Positions 1 through 8,559 of a DNA stretch of 64,000 nt are shown in pieces. Each line of letters begins with the position of its first letter. The stretch's first letter is position 1. The notes under the pieces are model-generated. The model ran no database searches, was not told where the DNA came from, and saw nothing but the letters and a program-made list of their open reading frames with translations. Origin of the DNA: Viscum album (Eukaryota; Streptophyta; Magnoliopsida; Santalales; Viscaceae); contig OY728123.1 in assembly GCA_963277665.1 (NCBI GenBank), positions 625,516,915 through 625,580,914 on the forward strand, in the 5' to 3' direction. The translations under genes were made by a program, and so were the position numbers.

Positions 1-39
1 CGGGGTGCTCGACAGCCTATAAGAATAAAAAATAAACTG

Positions 40-878
40 TTAATATTTATAGTTATATAAAATATTTATAAATAATGTACGTACCAGATGCTGTCTATGA
101 GTACTGAAAGAACGACTCCCAGCTCGATGAGTCACCTCCTGCCTCCCCCGATTCTGCCTCCCCACCGATGATCTCCTCTGAAAGGCACCACTCAACCAGT
201 GCGCACATAATCCATCCCATACATGGGATGAAATGTACTCTGGTCGGTGTGCTCTACATGACTCCTCAAAATCTGACACTCCTGCTTTCTTCATCGCAGC
301 TTTTCTTAAATTGTGCAAAAACTGACGAAGGCGATCACGCATGGCCACCTCCCATGCCTCGTGGATGGCGTCACGCATGGTATCCTCGATCGGATACCAT
401 AAACCCTACAAATAAATCAAAATATCAAGTTAGAAATGAAATAATTTTCAAAATAAAAATTATTTATTTACGTACGTACCAACCAATGGTCGAACATGGC
501 CTGCTGCACATCAATGGGAATCTGCTCCCATGTGGTCCACGGCTGAGAGAAATAGTTGCGCAAAATAGCGCTGCCCTGTCCGACTGCTATATGCGAAAAA
601 CTGAAAAAATAATAAACATTTATTATGTGAATAGATTAATGAAATCTTAGTCAAATTCACAGGTTATTACAAAGGTTATCACACCTCCGGGTGCGCGGAT
701 CAAACCCAAGACGTGGACGTCGCTCGAGGACGGGGTCAGGAATCATCAATCGTGCAAGACCGCGCCCCCTCCGCGTACTCCCTGGAGCGCCTGCAGGCTG
801 AGGGTCATCTGCCAGCAACTCATCTGCATCAAAAGGCAGGTCAGCCTCCGCCAACTCACGAAATGTGGCCTCGTCCAT
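40..878 (-). CDS. CACTA-encoded Transposase_24 (Ptta/En/Spm)-like protein, partial, three exons visible
   Basis: Second gene of the CACTA element, read right to left. Proposed exons: about 878-685 (ATGGACGAGGCC directly after a TTTCTGTTTCAG acceptor, donor GAG/GTGTGA), about 586-480 (peptide NYFSQPWTTWEQIPIDVQQA, donor TTG/GTACGT) and 405-85 (acceptor TTTGTAG, donor CTG/GTACGT). The last exon encodes the family-typical stretch with an HVWDGLCAHW core, an R-rich NRGRQE segment and HRAGSRSFSTHRQ, as in plant Ptta/En/Spm transposases. These proteins accompany TNP2 in CACTA elements and are thought to bind the subterminal repeats. The gene runs off the left edge. Exon borders are inferred from splice consensus only. 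The first exon is acidic to proline- and arginine-rich and not recognisable by itself. Confidence 0.7.
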
Positions 879-975
879 CTGAAACAGAAAATGTTAATAT
901 TAGCAAATAATTGATAATTACTATTATATATACATATATATACATATTATGATTGTATATAAATACCATGGAATT

Positions 976-1734
976 CTATAAGTGTTCATCTTCATCATCA
1001 TCTTCATATATGTCAATGTCATCTTCATATTCCTCCTCAACATCATCGATATCCATTCGAGTTGCAGTTGCTTCATCTCTTACCATTTCAAATTCATGTG
1101 TGACATCATTAACATCATCGTCATCACCGACTCTTAAATGTGGGGTGTCGTCATCGATACTCATATCTCTTTATAAAAAAGATTGATTTTGAGTACTCTC
1201 TTGAAAAACTTCAATTCTTTGCACATCAGTGAAAGCACATTCACTTTGACTAAACTGATTGTCTCGAATTTTGATTTTTATTACACTCCACCAATCAGTC
1301 AAGTCTCTTGATGTTGCACAGTACTTTGCATAATAAACTTGATATGCCTGTTGAGCCAATAAGAATGGTTCATTTACTGCGAGAACACTTTTACATTTAA
1401 TATCGATGATTCCATGAGTCGGATGAACACGCACGCCTCTCTCTGTATCCAACCACTGACATTTGAACATGGTTATGTAATGTTGTCCAAGATAACAGAG
1501 TTCAATGATTTCATCAAGTATGCCATAAAAGTCAACTTCATTTTCTCGATGATGAGATCCTCTCAAGCTAACTCCACTGTTCATTGTTTTTTTCGATTCC
1601 CCATATGCATGCGTGTGGAATCGAAATCCATTCACCACATATGCATTATAAGTTTTAACAAGGAAAACTGCTTGAATAATGAAAGGAAATTTGATAATCA
1701 TCGTTGTGGAGATGGTTATAAATTTTCCCTTCAT
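976..1734 (-). pseudogene. TNP2-type transposase C-terminal part (DUF4216) with acidic tail, interrupted
   Basis: The 1734-1171 frame encodes a DUF4216 domain as found at the C-terminus of plant CACTA TNP2 transposases. Visible landmarks are VVNGFRFHTHAYGESKKTMN, then SGVSLRG, DFYGILDEIIEL, FKCQWLD and NEPFLLAQQAYQVYY. A TAA at 1173-1171 ends it. Two codons later, in the same frame, 1164-976 encodes a very acidic tail (runs of Asp/Glu such as EDDDEDEHL). The TAA therefore looks like a premature stop inside a once continuous C-terminus. No Transposase_21 catalytic region is found upstream (to the right), where hairpins and the 10-bp array sit. The copy is probably defective unless the missing part is supplied by distant exons. 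Confidence 0.8.
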
Positions 1735-1745
1735 TATCCAAGCAG
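1668..1745. repeat. Short fold-back repeat
   Basis: CTGCTTGAATAATGAAAGG at 1668 is answered by CCCTTCATTATCCAAGCAG ending at 1745. The imperfect inverted arms are about 26 bp, with a spacer of about 25 bp. It overlaps the first codons of the DUF4216 frame, so the N-terminal residues of that frame may derive from this repeat rather than from TNP2. Confidence 0.75.
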
Positions 1746-1770
1746 ATTTCGTTTACTAATTATTAGTAAT

Positions 1771-2449
1771 AAAAAAAATATTATCAATATTTACGAAAAA
1801 ACAATATTAATATTATTAAAATAATAAAAAATATTAAAAAATATTAAAATTATCAATATTCAGAACAAACTTTGTTCTATTATTAACATGTTCAAATCTT
1901 AAAGGGTCGTCAATTATCAGGTCATGCGCAATAAAAAGTTTGTGTCAGCCATGTCTAATGTAAACTCTATAATTGTCCTTACATGGTTGATCACTTCGCA
2001 AGTAATGTTGCAATCAGACAAACCAAGTCATTCCCTTCTTAACTATAAGAATTATCTCACATGAACCTTTACATAGATCATTCTTCCTTAAAAATTTGAG
2101 GGGATATCATTATTTTTCCCTTAAATTTTCAAGGAAGAATGGTCTATGTAAAGGTTCATGTGAGATGATTCTTATAGATAAGAAGGGAATGACTTGGTTT
2201 GTCTGATTGCAACATTACTTTTGAGGTGATCGACCATGCAAGGACAATTATAGAGTTTACATTGGACATGGCTGACAGAAACTTTTTATTGCGCATGACC
2301 TGACAATTAGCGACCCTTTAAGATTTGAACATGTTAAGAATAGAGCAAAATCTGTTGTAAATATTGATAATTTTTATATTTTATAAATTTTTATTATTTT
2401 AATAATATTAATATTTTTTTTCATAAATATTGATAATATAATTTTTTTT
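1771..2449. repeat. Long inverted repeat (fold-back element), arms about 333 bp
   Basis: The left arm (about 1771-2103) and right arm (about 2116-2449) are imperfect reverse complements, separated by only about 12 bases (around GATATCATTATT). Matching landmarks include TTATCAATATTTACGAAAA against its complement near 2410-2440, AACATGTTCAAATCTTAAAG (left) against CTTTAAGATTTGAACATGTT (right), and the centre CATTCTTCCTT / AAGGAAGAATG at 2079/2131. Arms differ at scattered positions. Units of the neighbouring 10-bp array occur on both sides (ACTAATTATTAGTAAT near 1755 and the main array from 2452), as if the fold-back had inserted into or grown within the array. A transcript would form a long hairpin. 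No coding capacity. Confidence 0.9.
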
Positions 2450-2451
2450 GC

Positions 2452-4680
2452 TAAGTGTTCTTGAGTATTCCTGAGTATTCCTGAGTATTCCTGATTATTC
2501 GTGAGTATTCGTGAGTATTCGTGATTATTCGTGAGTATTCGTGATTATTCGTGAGTATTCGTGAGTATTCGTGAGTATTCGTGAGTATTCCTGAGTATTC
2601 CTGAGTAATCCTAATTATTACTAATTATTCCTAATTATTCCTAATTATTTTCAATTATTGGTAATTATTGGCAATTATTGGTCATTATTACTAATTATTA
2701 CTAATTATTGGTAATTATTACTAATTATTGGTAATTATTACTAATTATTCCTAATTAATCCTAATTATTCCTAATTAATCCTAATTAATCCTACTTATTC
2801 CTAATTATTCCTAATTATTACTAATTATTGCTAATTATTTCTAATTATTGCTAATTATTTCTAATTATTGCTAATTATTTCTAATTATTGCTAATTATTT
2901 CTAATTATTGCTAATTATTTCTAATTATTCGTAATTATTGCTAATTATTGGTAATTATTTCTAATTATTCATAATTATTGCTAATTATTGGTAATTAATA
3001 CTAATTATTGGTAATTATTGCTAATTATTGGTAATTAATACTAATTATTGGTAATTAATACTAATTATTGGTAATTAATACTAATTATTGGTAATTATTA
3101 CTAATTATTGGTAATTATTACTAATTATTCCTAATTAATACTAATTATTCCTAATTAATACTAATTATTCCTAATTATTCCTAATTATTCCTAATTATTC
3201 CTAATTATTGTTAATTATTCCTAATTATTACTAATTATTGTTAATTATTCCTAATTATTACTAATTATTGTTAATTATTCCTAATTATTACTAATTATTG
3301 GTAATTAATACTAATTATTGGTAATTAATACTAATTATTGGTAATTAATACTAATTATTGGTAATTAATACTAATTATTCCTAATTAATACTAATTATTG
3401 GTAATTATTACTAATTATTCCTAATTAATACTAATTATTCCTAATTATTCCTAATTATTGTTAATTATTCCTAATTATTACTAATTATTGTTAATTATTC
3501 CTAATTATTACTAATTATTGTTAATTATTCCTAATTATTACTAATTATTGTTAATTATTCCTAATTAATACTAATTATTGGTAATTAATACTAATTATTG
3601 GTAATTAATACTAATTATTCCTAATTAATACTAATTATTCCTAATTAATACTAATTATTCCTAATTAATACTAATTATTCCTAATTAATACTAATTATTC
3701 CTAATTATTACTAATTATTGTTAATTATTCCTAATTATTACTAATTATTGTTAATTATTCCTAATTAATACTAATTATTGGTAATTAATACTAATTATTG
3801 GTAATTAATACTAATTATTGGTAATTAATACTAATTATTGGTAATTAATACTAATTATTCCTAATTAATACTAATTATTGGTAATTATTACTAATTATTC
3901 CTAATTAATACTAATTATTCCTAATTATTCCTAATTATTGTTAATTATTCCTAATTATTACTAATTATTGTTAATTATTCCTAATTATTACTAATTATTG
4001 TTAATTATTCCTAATTATTACTAATTATTGTTAATTATTCCTAATTATTACTAATTATTGGTAATTAATACTAATTATTGGTAATTAATACTAATTATTG
4101 GTAATTAATACTAATTATTCCTAATTAATACTAATTATTCCTAATTAATACTAATTATTGGTAATTATTACTAATTATTCCTAATTAATACTAATTATTC
4201 CTAATTATTACTAATTATTGTTAATTATTCCTAATTATTACTAATTATTGTTAATTATTCCTAATTAATACTAATTATTGGTAATTAATACTAATTATTG
4301 GTAATTAATACTAATTATTGGTAATTAATACTAATTATTTCTAATTAATACTAATTATTTGTAATTAATACTAATTATTCCTAATTAATACTAATTATTT
4401 GTAATTAATACTAATTATTCCTAATTAATACTAATTATTGGTAATTATTACTAATTATTCCTAATTAATACTAATTATTCCTAATTATTCCTAATTATTA
4501 CTAATTATTGTTAATTATTCCTAATTATTACGAATTATTGGTAATTAATACTAATTATTGGTAATTAATACTAATTATTGGTAATTAATACTAATTATAG
4601 GTAATTAATACTAATTATTGTTAATTATTGGTAATTATTACTAATTATTCTTAATTATTGATAATTATTAGTAATTAAAT
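2452..4680. repeat. 10-bp tandem minisatellite array, about 2.2 kb
   Basis: More than 200 tandem 10-bp units, nearly without length change, so that the phase is kept over kilobases. The first part (about 2460-2610) has units like GAGTATTCGT and GAGTATTCCT. From about 2620 the unit is CTAATTATTG, GTAATTAATA, CTAATTATTC or TTAATTATTC. Units alternate in 20-bp and 30-bp groups, and a 480-bp block is duplicated (3241-3720 and 3721-4200). The unit carries an AATT core close to one helical turn apart, which predicts intrinsic curvature and easy unpairing. It lies inside the CACTA element. Confidence 0.97.
3241..4200. repeat. 480-bp higher-order duplication within the 10-bp array
   Basis: Blocks 3301-3360, 3361-3420, 3421-3480 and 3481-3540 reappear without change 480 bases later at 3781, 3841, 3901 and 3961. 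Blocks 3241 and 3541 differ from 3721 and 4021 by single unit variants. This shows unequal exchange or slippage of 48-unit blocks, more recent than the spread of the 10-bp variants. Confidence 0.9.
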
Positions 4681-4728
4681 GAATAATTATCAATAATTAG
4701 AAATAATTACCAATAATTACAAATAATA
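4681..4728. repeat. Inverted end of the 10-bp array
   Basis: After GTAATTAAATGAATAATTAT the array units appear as reverse complements (CAATAATTAG, AAATAATTAC, CAATAATTAC), so the array folds back on itself just before the second fold-back element. Only about four units are inverted. Confidence 0.7.
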
Positions 4729-4938
4729 ACATTATTAATATATTTTATTATTAATATTAAAATAATATAATTTTCTAATTTATATACAGTTCTTTTTTCA
4801 TCTGTGCGTTTTCTATCTCCACATACAAATAATACATGTGAAGACAGCAAACACACAGATGAAAAAAGAACTGTATATATATAAAAAATTATATTATTTT
4901 AATATTAATAATAAAATAAACTAATAATGTAATAATGT
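4729..4938. repeat. Second fold-back element, arms about 88 bp
   Basis: Left arm about 4729-4812 and right arm about 4854-4938 are inverted copies: ACAGTTCTTTTTTCATCTGTG at 4786 pairs with CACAGATGAAAAAAGAACTGT from about 4854. The outer parts (ATTATTAATATTAAAATAAT) also pair. The spacer is about 40 bp and unrelated to the array. Array-like units resume at about 4945, so the element sits inside the array. Confidence 0.88.
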
Positions 4939-5160
4939 TCTTATTCCTAATTATTGGTATTTATTACTAGTTATTAATATTTATTCTTAATTACTAAAAA
5001 TTATTACTAATTATTCCTAATTACCATATAAACAATACTTATAATTTAAATTTATTAAATAATAAAACAATGTAAACATAATTAAATTACAACTAATTAA
5101 TAATAATAGAAACTAATAAGAAATAAAAAATAAATAAAAAATAAATAAAAAATTAAAATG
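4939..5160. repeat. Degenerate remainder of the 10-bp array and AT-rich spacer
   Basis: Units such as CCTAATTATTGGTATTTATTA and ACTAATTATTCCTAATTACC persist to about 5030. AT-rich sequence with runs of ATAAATAAAAA follows to about 5160. No coding signal. Confidence 0.7.
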
Positions 5161-5170
5161 AAGATAAATA

Positions 5171-5341
5171 CCTTGAAAATTGATCTGTTCTGATCGTTCT
5201 TCAAAACTTTAATATCATCTCCGGAGAAAAAACTTAAACTGGAGAAAAACTCAACTCTAGAAATATGATTCTGAGAGAGAGAGAAGATAAGGAATGAGAA
5301 TGAAATGAAAAAAACGAATGGGGGTATTTATAGGTTAGATT
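5171..5341 (-). promoter_or_regulatory. CACTA promoter and first non-coding exon (predicted)
   Basis: Minus-strand reading just inside the subterminal repeats: a TATA box (TATAAATA, 5332-5325) in the context CCTATAAATACCCCC, then a CT-rich leader (CTCTCTCTCTCAG near 5285-5272). A good splice donor, TTTTCAAG/GTATTT, has its exon end at 5172. No long reading frame lies between, so this would be an untranslated first exon. If correct, the 10-bp array and both long fold-backs lie in the first intron of the element's transcription unit. Prediction from motifs only. Confidence 0.5.
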
Positions 5342-5760
5342 AGTTGCGACGGGCCCATTTGCGACGGGATTCCCGTCGCAAATAGTATTATTTACGACGG
5401 GACCCGTCGCAAATACCTTAGCCAACATTTATTACGGTCAACCGGTAAATAGTTATTTGCGACGGGTCCCGTCGTAAATAATCCTCTGCCGACATAGTAT
5501 TTGCGACGGGGGAATATTCCCGTCGCAAATACCTTTTACCGCCGCCGGTTATTTGCGACGGGAATATTTCCCCGTCGCAAATAAGTTTCCCGCGATTTGG
5601 CGTGCATCGCGGGAAAACTATTTGCGACGGGGAAAGCAATCCCGTCGCAAAAGCCTCCTTATTTGCGACGGGGAAATGCCCCCGTCGCAAATAAGTTTTT
5701 AACATGACTATTTGCGACGGGATTTATTCCCGTCGCAAATAACCCGTCGCAATTGCTCAT
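5341..5760. repeat. CACTA subterminal palindromic repeats
   Basis: About nine copies of TTTGCGACGGG, most paired with an inverted CCCGTCGCAAA a few bases away, so that each pair is a short palindrome with a variable centre (for example GGGATTCCC, GGGGGAATATTCCC, GGGATTTATTCCC). Such clustered subterminal motifs are the usual binding sites of TNPA-like proteins in CACTA elements. Their GC content contrasts with the AT-rich neighbourhood and their CpGs are methylation targets. Confidence 0.92.
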
Positions 5761-5773
5761 TTTTCCCGTAGTG
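5761..5773 (-). repeat. CACTA terminal inverted repeat (one end)
   Basis: The minus strand starts CACTACGGGAAAA at 5773, followed by AATGAGCAATTGCGACGGG. To its right, gypsy RNase H/pol sequence begins abruptly. The matching terminus is outside the window. Confidence 0.85.
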
Positions 5774-6469
5774 AGGTAACTTCGGAGTGAGAGAAGAATG
5801 ATTCTCAACAGGGAATTTAGGATCAATGATTTCTGAATGAGATGAAATATAAATTCTACTCAAGTGATCAGCCACGGGGTTTTCTTTTCTAGGTCTATCT
5901 TTGATTTCAAGGTCAAACTCCTGGAGCATTAGGATCCATATTATTAGCCTCGATTTGGAATCACCTTTCTTGAGTAAGAACTTTATAGCAGAATGGTCTG
6001 TGAAGATGATGATTTTGGAACCTAAGAGATAGGGTCGGAATTTATATAAGGAAAAAACAACTTCTAAATGTTCTTTTCCAGTGACAGTGTAGTGAGATTG
6101 AGTTTCATCCAATGTTTTTGAGGCATAATAGATGACGTGAGGAATTATTTCTCTTCTTTGACCAATAACAGCCCCAAAAGCTCTATTAGAAGCATCACAC
6201 ATCAATTCAAAGGGTAAGGACCAATCAGTGGGTTGGATTATCGGTGAAGATGTGAGAGTAGATTTGAGTTCAATGAAGGCTCTCTTGCAAACCTCATCGA
6301 AATGGAAAGTGACATCATTTTGGAGAAAACGAGTGAGTGAGAGGGAAATTTTATGGAATTTATGGATGAATCGCTAATATAAACCGACATGACCGAGAAA
6401 TTAATGGATTTCCTGAACAGAAGTGGGTTCAGGAAGTGATTGGATCACTTCAATTTTGGAAGGATGAAC
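5774..6469 (-). pseudogene. Athila RT end and RNase H, truncated by the CACTA insertion
   Basis: The frame continues from the reverse transcriptase through the thumb/connection to RNase H. The best part (6205-5774) reads MMCDASNRAFGAVIGQRRE, then IPHVIYYASKTLDETQSHY, KEHLEVVFSLYKFRPYLLGS, FTDHSAIKFLL and ENPVADHLSRI, the standard RNase H landmarks of plant Ty3/gypsy elements. The reading ends at 5774, where the CACTA terminus begins. Residues predicted to the left of that point are transposon sequence. A stop near 6376 interrupts the connection domain. Confidence 0.85.
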
Positions 6470-7134
6470 TTAAATACCATCTTTTGAAACTATGTGCCCT
6501 AGAACAATCCCATTTGCAACCATAAAGTGACATTTTTCAAAATTTAACACAAGGTTGCACTTGAAACACTTTTTAAGGACTAGAGAGAGTGAATGCAAGC
6601 ATGACTCAAATGACTCACCATAAATGGTGAAGTCATCCATGAAGACTTCCATGTAGTGTTCAATGAATTCTGAAATGATACTCATCATACACCTCTGGAA
6701 TGTTGCAGGAGCATTGCAAAGTCCAAAAGGTATTCTTCTATACGCATATGTTCCAAAGGGGAATGTGAAAGTAGTATTTTCTTGATCTTGAGGTGCGATT
6801 GGGATTTGAAAATAGCTGGTGTATCCATCAAGAAAGAAATAGTGTGACTTTCCAGCCAATCTTTCTAGCATTTGATCAAGGAATGGAAGAGGGTAGTGAT
6901 CTTTTCGGGTTTCGACATTCAATTTCCAATAGTCAATGAACACACTCCATTTTTTCGTCACTCGAGTTCTGAATACCTCTCCATGTTCATTGTGACAATA
7001 GTTATCCCACCTTTCAATGGTACAACTTGAATTGGACTAACCCATTCACTATCAGAAATTGGGTAGATAACACCAGCTTGAAGAAGCTTGGTGATCTCTT
7101 ACAAAACTTCCTCAAGTATAAGTTGATTGAGTCT
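6470..7134 (-). pseudogene. Athila reverse transcriptase domain
   Basis: RNA-dependent DNA polymerase of the gypsy element. Read from the right: LLQAGVIYPISDSEWVSPIQ, then FIDYWKLNVETRKDHYPLPF, FLDQMLERLAG, FPFGTYAYRRIPFGLCNAPA, TFQRCMM and the catalytic box YMEVFMDDF (about 6650), followed by NFEKCHFMV and VLGHIVSKDGI. The FMDDF box is intact, but the segment between WVSPIQ and the RT core contains frame changes (around 6960-7010), so no continuous protein is made. Confidence 0.88.
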
Positions 7135-8559
7135 TCAATGTGGTTGTCTGATTGGTTTGGATGACTCCTCCAGATGGATGTGATGCATGGAAAGGGCAGG
7201 GTTGATTCCTGGCATGTCATCTAGGGTCCAACCTAAGGCTTTTTTGTTTTCCTTTAACACTTGAACAAGTTTGGACTCCTCGGTTTCAGTAAGTGTGGCA
7301 GAGATAATGACAGGATATGAGTGATCATGGAAGAGGAATGCATATATCAAGTGTGTATGAAGAGGTTTCAGATCAGTCTCATCTATCACTTTTGGGATAG
7401 ACAACTCAGGAATAGAAGGAGGGACTTTAGTTGCTTCAGATTCATTTTCCTTAATACTTTCCAAGGTGGAGCAGTAGAGATTAGAATTGGTGTGGATTTC
7501 CAGAGAGTTTTCAAGTTCCTCTAGATTGATGGAGTCTATGAATGAAAGGTCCACATGAACTTCACCATTTATGACTTGGTTAATCCTTGTGCAGATTTCA
7601 CAACATCCTATCCCTTCAGAACAGTATGAACATGATGGAATGGGGTTTAATTGACTCTTAGAAGTGTCATCAGAAGTATGGATTGGGAATGCAGAGTGAT
7701 CCTTAGATGGGTGTCGCATGGATTGGAAAATGTTGAATTTGACCAGCTGGTCACCAAATTCCATGGATAAGATGCCAGAATGGACATCAATCTTGGTTCT
7801 TTCAGTCATGAGGAATGGTCTTCCTAGAATTAGGGGAGATCGAGAAGAGTTCGTCTCACCTTCCATGTCAAGGACATAGAAATCAACAGGGAAGATAAGA
7901 TCATTAACTCGGACAAGGACATCCTCAATTATTCCCTCAGGATTGGTTGTGTTATGATTGGCTAACTCTATGACATCACCCGTTGGGTGAAAGGGACCTA
8001 GACCAAGGTTGGAGAATATGGATTTGGGCATGACATTAATTGAGGCTCCTAGGTCTATGAGTGCATCATCAAAGTTGGAACTTCCAATTTGGCAAGGAAC
8101 CGTAAAGGTCCCTTGATATTTTCACTTTATGGGAATAGAATGCTGTGTGGAAACATTTTCAAAGGGCCTAAGTTGCCTCTTGTGGGTGCACAATTCCTTA
8201 ACAAACTTGGCATACGTAGGAATTTGTTTGATGGTATCTAAGAGAGGAATGTTGACTTCAACACGTCTAAACATGTCGAGCATTTCAGGATCTGGTTCAA
8301 ATGACTTCTTTGGCTTAGAGATAGCTTTTGGAAAAGGAATTGGATTCCTATGTGGAATGGAAGGAGGTGAGGCAATGGTTTCAGGTTTATTTTCAAGTTT
8401 CTTTTTCATTTCATTTTCTAGGTCAACATTCAAAGGAGGGTTGGAGGACATATCTTGAGGCATAGCAATTTTATTTCCCGATCTAAGTGTAATTGCACTT
8501 ACATTACCCTTGGGGTTGGGTAATGGTTGAGCTAGGATTTGGGAAGAATTGGATGGTTT
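7135..8559 (-). pseudogene. Athila protease and gag-pol linker
   Basis: After gag, the frame reads GNVSAITLRSGNKIAMPQDM, a proline/lysine-rich linker and IPLLDTIKQIPTYAKFVKEL (conserved in Athila/Tat). The aspartic protease follows, with active-site box DLGASINVMP (about 8062-8033) and LILGRPFLM near 7810. DLG replaces the canonical DTG or DSG, as is common in this lineage. A long acidic stretch then leads into RT. A stop lies at the end of the linker near 8130 and another at 7134. Non-functional. Confidence 0.82.

Larger units (their letters stand above)
1..5773 (-). mobile_element. CACTA DNA transposon (CACTA-1), partial
   Basis: One end of a CACTA (En/Spm-like) transposon read on the minus strand; the other end lies left of the window. 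The terminus at 5773 starts CACTACGGGAAAA on the minus strand and abuts gypsy polyprotein sequence on its right. Inside it come palindromic subterminal repeats (5341-5760), a TATA-containing leader, an AT-rich minisatellite with fold-back borders, a TNP2-type C-terminus (DUF4216) and exons of a Transposase_24-type protein. This order fits plant CACTA elements. The catalytic TNP2 core (Transposase_21) is not visible, and the place where it would be expected is occupied by repeats. The flanking trinucleotide at 5774-5776 is AGG; its partner copy would lie outside the window. The copy is probably non-autonomous. Confidence 0.88.

Noticed and set aside
168..650. 160-codon plus-strand frame at the left edge
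   Set aside because: Antisense of the Transposase_24 exons; it crosses exon-intron borders and matches nothing.
2452..4680. CRISPR-like array
   Set aside because: Units are contiguous 10-mers without spacers; eukaryotic minisatellite.
2452..4680. Telomeric or centromeric satellite
   Set aside because: The unit is not a plant telomere repeat (TTTAGGG) and the array is confined to one transposon.
5234..5705. Two frames over the CACTA subterminal repeats (64 and 95 codons)
   Set aside because: They translate palindromic TTTGCGACGGG repeats; no protein similarity and they lie in the DNA-binding region.
8129..8458. 109-codon plus-strand frame
   Set aside because: Shadow of the Athila gag-pol linker on the opposite strand; no independent similarity.
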